Shown one piece after another: positions 11,798 through 22,941 of a stretch of 64,000 nucleotides of DNA. Positions within the stretch are counted from its first letter, which is position 1. Each line of letters begins with the position of its first letter. The notes below the pieces were generated by a model. The model was not told where the DNA came from. It saw only the letters and a program-made list of their open reading frames with translations, and did not search any database. Both the position numbers and the translations under genes were made by a program. Source of the DNA: Vitellaria paradoxa (lineage: Eukaryota; Streptophyta; Magnoliopsida; Ericales; Sapotaceae); NCBI GenBank assembly GCA_019916065.1, contig CM034237.1, forward strand, positions 20,233,752 through 20,297,751, read 5' to 3'.

Positions 11798-13848
11798 CGT
11801 ATATAGCTTGTATTTTCAATAGAAACTTTACTCTAAGATTAAAATCCATTTGCTTTTCTTTGTCTAACAAAGTTCCATTCCAACAGCTTCACAAGAGAAC
11901 AGTGTGTACGACGATGGCATAGAAGAGAGGCAAGAAAATGACCTGGATTTGCCTCTTTATGATCTGGATACCATTTTTGCTGCCACTGAGAAATTCTCTT
12001 CCCGAAATAAGATAGGACAAGGAGGTTTCGGCCCTGTCTATAAGGTAATTTCCTATTACATTTACTACTTTATGAACTGAATAATCATACAAAGGACAGG
12101 GAGCAATAAGGCTTTTCCTTTGTGTTATAGCATTATTTATAGTGTTCCTCACTATATCTATACATACTGTAGGAATTTAAAAATCAACTTCATCTTCCCC
12201 CTTTACAATCAACTTTAGTATTGATAACACATTGCATAATAACTTGTAGGGTGAATTACCGGATGGACAAGAAATAGCGGTTAAAAGGCTCTCACAGAGC
12301 TCTGGACAAGGCCTCCGTGAGTTTAAGAATGAAGTTATTTTGATTGCAAAACTTCAGCACCGCAACCTTGTTAGGCTCCTAGGATGCTGCATTCAAGGAG
12401 AAGAGCGGATGTTGGTTTATGAGTTTCTACCCAACAAAAGCTTGGACAACTTCATATTTGGTCAGTACAACCTTAATATACTTGCATTTTTGTGTGCGTG
12501 TGTTCATCCATCTTCTCTATCAACAAAATATATTAAGATACTTTTTGTTTCATGAACATATATAGTGAAGAAAGGAGAAGAAAGTCAAGTGAAAAAGCAC
12601 ATCTTTCTTCTTTATCCTACCATTTTTTAACACTATAAAGATTCTAAATGTTATGGTGGCATTCAAAGTTTTAACCAGATTAAATCTATGTTCAAAATAT
12701 ATGGTCTGTCCAACCCTATATACTTGCACTGTGAGTGTTCATGCATCTCATCTCTATTAACTAAATCAACTAAGGTTCTGATTGTTTCCATGAATATGGA
12801 AGAAATGAGAAGAAAGTACAATGGAAATAATTTATTTCTTCTTTTTCTACTTCCATATTGAAACATTGGCAAGATTCTAGATGTTGTAGAGGTATTGACA
12901 ATCAAGTTTTAATTTGTTTTCTGCTTATACCTAGATCAAGCTAAAAGAAAATTGTTACCTTGGAGAAAGCGTTTCAACATCATTACTGGAATTGCACGAG
13001 GACTTCTTTATCTTCACGAAGACTCTAGACTCAGAATCATTCATAGAGACCTCAAAGCAAGTAATATCTTACTAGATAATGAGATGCATCCTAAAATTTC
13101 TGACTTTGGCATTGCAAGAATTTTTGGAAGAGAGCAAACAGAGGAAAAGACCAAGAGAATTATGGGAACTTAGTAAGTGATCTTAATTTTCATATATACA
13201 AACACCTACCTAAAATATCTAATTTACATTTACATATTTATAAATGTTTAAATAGTTTACTCGTTATGCAGTGGTTATATGTCTCCAGAATATGCAATGA
13301 GCGGTCACTTTTCAGTAAAGTCAGATGTGTTCAGCTTTGGTGTTTTAGTTTTGGAGATAATAAGTGGTAAGAAGAATTGGGGATTTTATCACCCTGAACA
13401 TGACCTCAACCTCATAGGGCATGTAAGTGTACTACTAGTAAATGGAAAAAGCAGTGCCACTGCTATCTTTTAGAGCTAAAATTTCTATCATAAACTTGAA
13501 ATGTTATAACTAAAAGAGATTGTATTCGAATTGGTCCAGGCATGGAAACTGTGGAATGAACAGAATCCACTGGAACTGGTGGATAAACTACTGGAGGAGT
13601 CATTTTCCATAAGAGAAGTGGAAAGGTGTGTTCAAGTTGGCCTTCTATGCGTCCAACAGCGTACGGAAGACCGCCCAACAATGTCATCTGTGGTTTTTAT
13701 GCTGAGTAATGAAGGTGCAGTGCTACCCCAACCCAAAGAGCCTGGTTTTTGTGTGGAAAGCTTTCCCGTGAAGGTCGAATCTTCTTCGGGTGGACAAACT
13801 TCTAGTACAGCCAATGAGGTTACTATTACCTCATTGGCTGGACGGTAG
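11374..13848 (+). CDS. G-type lectin S-receptor-like Ser/Thr kinase, transmembrane and kinase exons (gene A)
   Basis: Exons: 11374-11508 (transmembrane), 11887-12044, 12250-12460, 12935-13172, 13272-13422, 13540-13848 with stop TAG. All junctions are GT-AG and all frames stay open. Exon 2 encodes basic KRKK then a hydrophobic helix ([18 protein letters not shown]). The juxtamembrane reads [18 protein letters not shown]. Kinase motifs are [26 protein letters not shown] and GYMSPEYA. The arginine before the catalytic Asp makes it an RD kinase. The tail ends [11 protein letters not shown], the usual C-terminus of SD-1 receptor kinases. The family phosphorylates Ser/Thr in the cytosol after ligand sensing outside the plasma membrane; the ligand is unknown. 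It has the same exon phases as gene B. I see no disabling change, so it is possibly functional if the long first intron is spliced. Confidence 0.9.
11763..11790. repeat. (AT)n microsatellite in intron 2 of gene A
   Basis: A run of AT dinucleotides between the transmembrane exon and the juxtamembrane exon. Confidence 0.9.
12476..12915. repeat. Tandem duplication (period about 241) inside intron 4 of gene A
   Basis: ATATACTTGCA occurs at 12476 and again at about 12718. Matching blocks follow in the same order: GTGTTCAT..CATC, TCTCTAT(C/T)AAC, GAGAAGAAAGT, TTTCTTCTTT, AAGATTCTA(A/G)ATGTT and a TTTTAA block. The two copies have diverged by substitutions and small indels. The duplication roughly doubles this intron relative to gene B, whose matching intron is 81 bases. 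Confidence 0.65.
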
Positions 13849-15560
13849 AAGGATATAATTGCATTGAATTATTTCTACATTTTGTATAGATCTGTTCCAT
13901 GTATCAATCCATGATGTTCTGAGCAACCGTCTAATGACATTAATTGTCGACAACCCCTTCAAGGTTTCCATGTATAGAGAGTTCCTAAAGAAAGAAAGCT
14001 AGTATGTGTGATCTAAGCATGTAGCTCCTACCTTGGCCCCTTCTATTCGTCACTATGTCCCGGTAGGAATTTTGGGTGTTCTAGAAGTGAAGTTTTGATT
14101 TTACTAAGCTCACTCTGGGGTGTTTCTACCTATATTTTCTTTCTAGCTAGAACTTTCTTTCTTGCATCTTCTTCATTCTTCTCCTTTCTCTAATGCTAGT
14201 AATGCCTTTTATTTTAATTAAGACTTCTAGTGCATGGTAATGCTTGTTTCAACAATAATCAACCAAAATCTACTTTTATGTAAAGTTTATTCCAAAAATG
14301 GTTCTTAATAAAAAGAAAATCTGGCCACCCAACAATTAAAAAGGGTGTAGCTTTTCTTAAGCAATCTTAATTCACAATCAGTTTAGTTGATCATGACAGT
14401 CCTAGGAGCTTCCAAAAGTGTTAGTCAATGAAGTAACAATTGGGTTGATAATTATTTTATACATACCTAAGATCCACTATTTATGCTTTTGATGTGAGAC
14501 TCAATACAAGCCATCTACAAGTTAAGATTGTCATAATCTTCCCCTTTCACACCTTGTGTCCTCGCAAGGGACATAATCACTATTTAGCTCACCTTCACCC
14601 CAATTACTAGAGGTGAACCCTACAATCATGGACGAAACTAAGATTATAATATAAGTGGGTCAAAATTTTGTTCAATGAAAAATAAAAAGAGATTTAGGGA
14701 TTATAGAATTATCAATTTTGGTAGTTGCTTCTAAGTTTTCTTTTCTTACTATATGAGTGTTTGGATTCTTAAAAAGAAAAAATAAAAAAACTCTAATTTT
14801 TATCAATTTTTTAATTTTTTTATTAAATTTTGCCACCTATTACTTTTACTTCAACTTTTAATTTTTTTAACAAATCAAGTACTACCTACAAAAGATAATA
14901 TAAAGAGGCAAAAACTTAAAAATTGAAAAATTATTTTATTTTTAATTTTTATTCTTTTTTATTCTTTTATTTTTAAATTAATACTCAAGAATATATAGGG
15001 ATGGGGTTATGCTTCTATTTACAAGATAGAAAAATTAAATTTACGTGATTTGAGTAAATAGAGTGTAAAAAAAGACAAAAATAAAATAAATAAAACACAA
15101 ATCTTTAAGTACTTTGGTTCTAAATTAATAATGGCAAGTTATCATTTAATAAGGGGGTCATTGTTATAGAAAAAATTTTTAAGAGTTAAAATATAGTACA
15201 TAAATTGGACATCTTTTAAACTTAGGAGACCCACCCCCAGACCATACATGGCTTTGTCCCTGCCCACAATGTAGCGTCTTTGAGTCCATATGATGGCGTG
15301 CACACGTTTGGCCTGATAACCACAGGAACTCACCCAAAATGACAAGCACAAGATGTGAGAATTGGGTCAACAACTACACATGATATATACACACTAAAGT
15401 TCCTCCATTGCCACTGCTGATGGGCAAATCAACACGTCAACCACAAGTCGAGGTTGTAAAATCCACCCCCCCTCCACACCTCGCATCAACGCGAGTGTCG
15501 CGCTAAGATTTCAACCCCAGGTCTGGTGCTATTCCCACGAGTTGGGAATACGATTCGTGA
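13849..15560. other. Downstream of gene A: 3' untranslated region and old repeat debris
   Basis: The first 100-200 bases after the stop are presumably 3' untranslated sequence; no clear AATAAA signal sits close by. 14750-14990 is an AT-rich patch starting GAGTGTTTGGATTCTT with a loosely inverted end, perhaps a MITE. The minus-strand frame at 15142-15351 has no domain that I recognise. Confidence 0.5.
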
Positions 15561-15606
15561 GCTTGGCATGACGTTAACTACCAAAAAAAAGCTTGGCATG
15601 ACGTTA
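15561..15606 (+). mobile_element. 14-base micro-insertion with 16-base target duplication (truncated SINE tail)
   Basis: GCTTGGCATGACGTTA occurs exactly at 15561-15576 and 15591-15606. Between the copies lie only ACTACCAAAAAAAA. The insert is nearly the 3' tail of the SINE at 35173-35288 (TAATTACC followed by a run of A). The simplest reading is target-primed retrotransposition aborted almost at once. Confidence 0.65.
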
Positions 15607-15718
15607 CTTCTAGTGTCCAAAAGCTGTAGTTTTTTGAAAATAATTTTTGGGACCATGTTAAAATGGTAGATTTGGCAACTAATATTTTAAATAATGGTGT
15701 GTTAGAAGACCTAGAAGA

Positions 15719-15765
15719 AAATAGTTCTAATTTCTTTTTTTTGGTAATTTAAAATAGTTCTAATT
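15719..15765 (-). mobile_element. 19-base micro-insertion with 14-base target duplication (truncated SINE tail)
   Basis: AAATAGTTCTAATT occurs at 15719-15732 and 15752-15765. The 19 bases between, read on the minus strand, are TAAATTACC followed by a run of A, again the SINE family 2 tail. Confidence 0.65.
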
Positions 15766-16121
15766 CGTTAAAAAAAATTGTTTGTTAATGCCATTTGATG
15801 ACTCCAACTAATCTTTCCAAATTAAAGAATATAGCTACGGGGCTTGCTTATAGCTGTGAATGCATAGGTCAATTAAAATAATTTAAATTTATAGAAACGG
15901 TGAGAATTGGTTATACCCATAGATAAAGGCATTTGCTAATTCACAGTTTCACTTTTCTAAACTAGTAGGTCTCACATAATGAAAGTAAGATGAAAACATT
16001 TTGGGATTTAAAAAAGAAACCTACCTTAGAATTTAATCAGATACTTAGGAGACAATAAGAAAAATAATGAAAACTAAACTAAAACAATAAGAAAAAGTAA
16101 CATTGGACCATAGGTTAGTAA

Positions 16122-16270
16122 TAAGAGTGTAAATCGGGCCGACTCGGCCCGACCCGACCCTTGAATTTGGGTCGACCCGCCCCTTCCGCCCCAGCCGAGC
16201 TTCGGGTCGGGTCGGGTCGGGTCAAGGGTCATGCCACCCGCCCTTGACCCGTCCCAGTTGACCCGGTATT
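16122..16270. repeat. GC-rich subterminal repeats of the hAT element (left end)
   Basis: Repeated CGGGTCGGGTC / GACCCGACCC motifs, with a near-perfect tandem run at about 16203-16222. In hAT elements such subterminal repeats bind transposase; that role here is inferred. Confidence 0.7.
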
Positions 16271-16559
16271 TTTTTATTTTTTTTATTTTTTTAAAAAAAT
16301 AAAAATAAATAAAAATCAAACAAACATATTAAAATCATTAATCATTATTGAAAAAAATTAAAATTTATTACACAACAACTAATTACATAATTAACATTAA
16401 ATTTAAAATTACAATTTATAAATGTAGAATTATAAAATAAATAAATAAATGATAGAGTAATTAATAGGTGCATCACTTCACGTCTTATACATCCCAACTA
16501 GGTTGGCACCTATAAGAGTGACTATCATTTGCAAATATTACTCTATCTATACATAATTA

Positions 16560-18662
16560 TTATTCATCACTAGATCCACTAGCGTGTTCTTCTCTTTCAC
16601 CTAAATACATTACATCAAAATCAAAGGTAAGTTGCTCTTTTTCGGCATCTTCCTGTTGTCTATTTTCTGCAAGATACCAATCTTGTAAACACATCAAGGC
16701 TTCCACTATCGGAGGGGCCAGTCGACTCCTGAATTGACTGATAATGCGTCCACTAGCACTAAATGCTTGCTCGGATGCTACGGTAGAAACTGGAAATGCG
16801 AGTATATCACGAGCTAAAGCTGAAAGAGTTGGAAACTTTGATTGTTGTCCTTTCCACCAGTCTAAAAGACTGAAATCATCTTCATTTTCTATTAGAGGTA
16901 TACCAAGATAACGTTGGAGGTCAGATGAATTTGAACTTGCACTTGTTGATGTATCTGTCCGTCGGGATGTTATTCTTCTCCAAATGGACGTATTGCCACC
17001 AAAGTCATGGTGAGAAGAGGACGTTGCGGCCATAGTTGGTTGGACAGTTGTACGATTGCTATTATACCGACCCAATAGAGTTTGAATTTCCTGTTTAATT
17101 TGATATAATTGTTCTTGGTCACTTTCATGCCCATATATCATCTCTAATAATTGAAAGAATAGATCTTCTTTATACCTAGGGTCTAAAATAGTAGCAATAC
17201 CAAAATATATGGGAAGTGGGTTAAAATATTTATCAAAATTTTCTTTCATTACAACAACCAAAGAAGCATAATATTCTTGGGCACCATATTTGTTAAAAAT
17301 TTCATCAATAACCCCTAATTGATAAATAACAGTAGAAGAAGTAGGATAATAAATTCCACAAAATATTTTAGTAGCAACATCAAAAACATGTAAAAAAATC
17401 TTTATAGAAAATTGTATTTTCCCAATCAATTGATTCAATACTATGTAATCCAATAGCTTGATTACTTAAAATAAATAAATCAATTGTTTTTTGATATTTA
17501 ATGGCAACTTTTAACATTATATAGGTTGAATTCTATCTTATATTAATTTCCATTGGTAGTTTTCTAGGTTTTAAACCAATTTGATTGTATATGCCAGCAA
17601 ATAGACTAATTCTTTTTGGAGAGCTCATGGCACAAACTACAGCTATTTTTATTTTTACAATAAAAGATTCATAAATGTTCAATCCATCCTTTACAATTAA
17701 ATTAAATATATGGGCACAACAACGACCATAAAATAATGGACCATTTGCAGACAAAGCATTATTTAAATAATTAAAACAAACATCATTATATGAAGCATTG
17801 TCTAAAGTAATAGAAAAAATTTTTGTAGATAATTGCCACGATGCAAGTTCATGCAAAATAAGTTCCCCCACAGTGAATCCAGTGAATGGTTGTTCAATTA
17901 ATTTAAATGAAATAATGCGTTTATTTATTTTTCAATTTTCATCAATATAATGTGTAGTTATACAAAGATATTCAATATCTTGGCAAGATTTCTACATATC
18001 GACGGTCATGCAAACATTTCCTTCAAAATTAGTAAAATAAGTTCTTAATTCATCCTTTTTTTGATTAAAAATCTCGTAAAACTTTATTTTTTGAAGTATT
18101 TCTTGAAAAACCGCGATATTGTGGTGCAAAACTTTTGCGAATAAAATCTTCAAAATGTCGATTTTCACTCATTGTAAAGGGTTGCTCATCTTTAACAATA
18201 TATCTAACTAAATTATTTTGTACTCTTGCAGGATCATAAGAAAAAATATTTAAATTACCCCCTTCATTACCTAATTGAGTTTGTGTTGTACGTGGAAAAT
18301 ATTGCTCAATTAAACTATTAATGCGAGGATCTTGTCGGTGCCTTCTATTTAAATGTCTTTTTAAATGACTAGTTTCAGATGTATTTCTACCATCTAATAA
18401 ATCTCCACAAATAACGCATTTAGCCTTATGCATTCCATCATCATGTGGAATTCTAATAAAAAAATCCCACTTTTGAAGTGCCATGCTGGTGTTGGGCGTG
18501 ACGGGAAGATGATGCACCAACATCACCAGCTGTGGTAGTAGGTGTTGGTATTTCTGGACCTTGTGGATGTGGTGATGTAAATTGTTCCATTTGTTCTTGA
18601 GGGGGAAAGGAGATTGAGTCTCCACCTTCCAAAAAAAAAAAATGAGTGTCCCGTGGATCCAT
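16560..18662 (-). pseudogene. hAT transposase (RICESLEEPER-like, BED zinc finger), degenerate
   Basis: In order along the minus strand: start codon at 18662; BED-type zinc finger with CVIC and HLKRHLNRRH (about 18345-18430); central catalytic core including LDNASYND (about 17795); and the hAT C-terminal dimerisation region FPVSTVASEQAFSASG near 16740-16800, ending at 16560. Breaks: a frameshift near 18470 between the N-terminal frame and the zinc finger frame, a frame end at 18065, and three stops at positions normally holding Trp (17992-17994 TAG, 17932-17934 TGA, 17533-17535 TAG). Each stop is one G-to-A step from TGG. The enzyme would have cut and joined the element's own ends in the nucleus. 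It is dead now. Confidence 0.88.
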
Positions 18663-19184
18663 TTAGAAAAAATTAATTAACAAATTAAATTATGAAAATT
18701 AAAATTTAAAAAATGTATGTATACAAATTAAAAAAATAATAAAAATACTAATTTGAAATAATTTGAAGCCTTGAATCACTTGATCTTGATTCTTGAAATC
18801 TTGACTTCAAATTTGACAAAATGGAATGCACTTGAGCACAATTGAAGAGAACACTTGAGTGTTGGAGGGCACAATTAAAGAGCACACTTGAGCATAATTG
18901 GAGAGAAAGTTTGTTAATTTTTTGTGAGGGGTGAGTGAATGTGAGTGTGGGGTATTTATAATGGAAGAGGGTGGAGAAGTTTTGTAATTTTGTAGAATTT
19001 ATTTGGAATAAAAAAAAAAGAGGAAGGCCTGAAGGAGCCGTTCTGCTGAGCAAAACGGTAAAAAAATTTAAAGGAAATGGAGAGAGGTGCTGCTGGCTGC
19101 TGGGTAGTGCTGGGGCAAGCATAAAAAAAAAAAAACAATTAGAGGCAAAGACCGTTCTGCCAAAGCAGAATGGTAAAAAGAAAA

Positions 19185-19414
19185 GGAGAATGGGGTCGCC
19201 GGGGGGGCAAGGTGGGGCGTGGGCGGGGGGTGGGTCAGGGGCGGGTCGGGGGGCGGGGCAGCTTGGGGCGGGTTGGGTCGGGGCTCGGGCCGGGTCAAGG
19301 GTGACCCAAGCCTTGACCCGGGTTGTACGGAAATTGCGGGCCGGGGCTGGTTCGGGGCAATTCCGGGTCGGGTCGGGTCGGGTCGCGGGCCGACCCGACC
19401 CATTTACATCCCTA
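19185..19414. repeat. GC-rich subterminal repeats of the hAT element (right end)
   Basis: Dense GGGGCGGGT / GGGTCGGGTCGGGTC motifs mirror those at the left end. Long open frames here on both strands (for example 18748-19434 on the minus strand) are by-products of this low-complexity GC-rich DNA and are not genes. Confidence 0.75.
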
Positions 19415-19422
19415 GTTAGTAA

Positions 19423-20007
19423 ATAAGCATGCAATTATTAATCAATGCAAGATTTTGAAAAGATTTTCATTTGAACATTAGTAATTTCAATTCTAATTAC
19501 GAGGCCGTTGGACTATGATGCGTATTTGTTGTTAAAATTACAATTTCACCGAATTATTTTTTAAAAATATGAAAATTCAGTTATGAGGCATTAGATCATG
19601 ACACGCATAAAAATTCCTAATCGTAACTCTACTGTGACTAATTTCAAAAATACCAAGACAAAAATAAATATAGATAAAATAGACCTTAGAATTTTAAAGA
19701 AAATACTTTTAACAATGCAAGCCATCGGATTGTTAGTTCCATTAGTAATTGATAATCTTAACTTAAAAAAACTGATTTCAAAATATATATAACCATTAGT
19801 TAAACTAAGTTGGCCATTGGATCATTCAATCATCGTAAAACTCATAATCTTAGCTTTGCAAGATCAATTCCTAGGACTACTAAGATAAATCCATTCATCC
19901 GCATTAAACAAAATGTAAAGAATAAAACAATGGAAGTTCAAAAATACCTCAAGATAAATCTGTAAAAACATGAAATAAGTTGTCCCAATGGTCCTTTGCT
20001 CAAAAAC
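19423..20007. other. AT-rich sequence, no gene
   Basis: A loose motif GGCCRTTGGAYYATGA recurs at about 19503, 19587, 19724 and 19813, suggesting a degenerate tandem repeat. Nothing else was recognised. Confidence 0.4.
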
Positions 20008-20345
20008 TAAGGTGGCATTAGGTTTGGTCTTTTGTTTTTTGTTTTCTATTTTCTGTTTTATATTTTGAAAATCCTAAAATAAAGAAACATCTTATATTTT
20101 ATTTTTCTTTGTTTTGAGATTTTTCTTATTTTGGGTTAAAAACGCTCAAAACGACTTTTTATCATTTTTTATTTCATGTGTAAATTCATTTTCCACTTTC
20201 TAAAATAAAATTTAAAAACACAGGTGACCAAATACATTTTAGCTATTTTTCTTATTTTCAAAAGTACAAAATGGCAAATGCGCTCAAAACAGAAAATAAA
20301 AAACAAAAACAGAAACTAAAAAATAGAAAAACAAACCAAATGACA
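20008..20345. mobile_element. MITE, GTGGCATTAGGTTTGGT type, copy 1
   Basis: The left end, GTGGCATTAGGTTTGGT, and the right end, ACAAACCAAATGACAC, are inverted complements with a few mismatches. The inside is T/A-rich with TTTGGGTTAAAAACGCTC and ATTTCATGTGTAAATTC. A copy in the opposite orientation lies in gene B intron 2 (57484-57824). The target duplication is unclear. It may be hAT- or Harbinger-derived. Confidence 0.65.
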
Positions 20346-21688
20346 CATAAACTAAAAGCATTATATATTACAAAAGAAGTTAAGAAACTAAGGGAAAGCT
20401 AATGCTAACTGAGGAGAGGTGATGAGGCTACCTTTTTTTCTCTAAATATTTGAAAAGAAAATGAAAAATTAGGTCTAATGTCTATACCTCACAAAACCCA
20501 GCCTATATATGGTGTTTACTATCAAAATTACAATTTCGCCATCAAAAGGCCAAATTTCAGGTTTCTAGGTCTAGTCATGCGCACATGAATGCAGACAAGA
20601 GGGAATATTTAGTCAAAAATATGAATTTTGGATTAAGAGTATCTTATCTAAAGCAAACCCACCATATGGCGAAGGCTGGTGAGGGCCTACACTGAAAACT
20701 TATAAATTGAAAAAAAAAAAAAAAGAGTTCGACCCGACCTGACCTAACCCTAAAGAAACCCTAAGCCCTAACTTACTAACTAGCATTTCTGTCTCTTGAC
20801 TCTTCCTTATCTTTTCTTTGCGACTGCACTTCTTTCTTTCTCTCTCTCTTTATATCTCTCTCTCCCCCTCCTTCCCACTGATGACGCCCACCAAAGGCAT
20901 TAGCAACCATCGTCTACTTCCCCCTTTTTCTTTCGACATTCGGCAACACTATAGTAGCCATCAATAGGCTTTGGTTTTTTGTACTTCATCACCAAATCCA
21001 AGTCTGGTACAAAACTCACTCTTTTTGGATTCTACTTCTTACTTACATTTGTTGGAGCAACCAGTGAGTTCTCTTTTCTTTCAAATCTTCCCTCCACTTT
21101 ACTTTTCTTTGTTTGGATGGAATCGGGTCCTATTGATTTTTGCTATTGTTGTGAGAAGGAAGAAAATTCTATTAATTTTAGAGTAAATCTCACTTGATTG
21201 TTTATTTTGTTTGGTCTACTGTGTTCAATGTTTTTGCGGAGATTTCTGACAAAGCAAATGTTATTATTGGAGAAATTATAGACTTCATTTTCGATGACGA
21301 TAAAATTATGGATAAGTGAGAAGAAATTTTGCACAATCTTATGTTTCATTTGCTTCGGATTCTTAACTACAAGGACTTACAATTTAAATGAGTCCACATG
21401 ATTTATTTTTGTTTAAAGAATAATTGAGCTGTTAGACTCATCCTATGGTCTTTTGTTATTCTATTCTATAGGCCTCTCTCAAGTGTTGTGGAAATGATAA
21501 TCTACGTAAAGAAATATTAATTTGAGAAGTTTTGGGGTTTGTTAGGCAAAATGGAAAGTGGAGGAGAAATTTTAATAAAATATATAATAATAGATGAATT
21601 TGATGTTCCCTTTTGTTAATAAAATATATAATAATATATGAAAACGTGGTTTCATTGATGTTAGCTTTTTGTTTGATTTTGGTCAGCT
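20346..21688. other. Upstream region of the second hAT transposase; no gene
   Basis: It includes a CT-rich patch (20820-20875) and short open frames without domains. It probably contains the 5' untranslated part or intron of the transposase relic that follows. I could not find a left inverted terminus matching the right end at 24249-24269. Confidence 0.45.
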
Positions 21689-22906
21689 ATGGAAAGATAC
21701 TTTAAGAAAAAAGGAATCGAAGTAAAAGATTCCAATTCTCAAGAATGTTAAAGTCCTCATAATGCATAAGTCTCCTCAAATATTTCTCCCACTCCCACTC
21801 CTACTCGTAGTGTACTTGCCAATTTAGATGACCTTTTTGGTAATTCTGGATTAATAAAAAGTATTTATGCTTATGATTTGATGATAGAGAAAGGGTTGGA
21901 AAAGCATACTTGCAAATAGGGCCTTATCAACCTAGAAATCATGTGTTTCATTGGATACAATTTGAAAAAGATAAATGTAGATTATTCCTGTGTGGTTCAA
22001 TGAACATGATAATTGGTTGGAGTATAGCATAGCAAAAGATGTAGCATTTTGCTTGTGCTATCTATTTAAGCTTGAACATAGTGAGCAAAGGGGTGGTGAT
22101 TCATTTGTTCATCAAGGGTTTACAAGTTGGAAAACAAAAGGAAGGTTAAATATGCATGTTGGAGGCCATAACAGCATACATAACAAATGTGTGATGGCTT
22201 GTAAGGATTAATTGCAAAAAGCCAACATATTAAAGTGTGTTTGTCAAGTCAATCCTATCAAGCTCGAATTGATTACGATATTTGCTTGATTGCATGGGTT
22301 GATTACGTTAGGTTTTTTTTTTTTTTTTTTTAATGTCTAAGATTGTCTTTTCATGGTCATGATGAGTCGGTTTAATCAAGAAATCTAGAAAATTTCCTTG
22401 AACTTCTACAATGGTACGCGGACCATGATGAGATTCTCAAGCAAACTGTATTGAAAAATGCTCCTAAAATCTTGAAAATGATAGCTCCCAACATTTAAAA
22501 AGATATTATGAATGCTTTTAAGAACACAAATGCTATCCTAAGAGATATGGGAGATGAATTATTCTCTATCTTAGTTGATGAGTCTTGTGACATATCATTG
22601 AAAGAACAAATGACAGTTGTTTTACGTTATGTAGATAAAATAGGATGCATCATTGAGCGCTTTCTTGGCATTGTACATATTAGAGATATTATAGCCTTGC
22701 CACTTAAGGCAACCATTGAGTTTCTTTTTGCTACACATAGATTGAGTACGTCAAGTTTACGCGGCCAAACTTGTGATGGAGCTGGCAATTTGTAAGGTAA
22801 GTTCAATGGTCTAGAAACTTTGATTATGTCAGAGAATGAATCTACTTTTTATATCCATTGCTTTGCTCATCAACTTCAATTAATACTTGTAGTAGTTGCA
22901 AAAAAA

Positions 22907-22941
<35 letters not shown>

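Larger units (their letters stand above)
16114..19422 (-). mobile_element. Complete hAT DNA transposon, inactive, with exact 8-base target duplication
   Basis: The element spans 16122-19414 (3293 bases) between exact GTTAGTAA copies (16114-16121 and 19415-19422). The ends are TAAGAGTGTAAAT and, on the other strand, TAGGGATGTAAAT, imperfect inverted repeats of the plant hAT/Ac type. Both subterminal regions are packed with GGGTCGGGTC-like repeats. The transposase lies on the minus strand and is broken (16560-18662). The 8-base duplication shows that the whole unit arrived in one event. Confidence 0.92.

Noticed and set aside
18748..19434. Long open frames in GC-rich, proline-coding sequence on both strands
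   Set aside because: They overlap each other and coincide with the hAT subterminal GGGTCGGGTC repeats; low-complexity GC-rich DNA lacks stop codons by chance.
22310..22333. T run near 22310 as another SINE tail insertion
   Set aside because: No GGTAAT motif and no flanking duplication.
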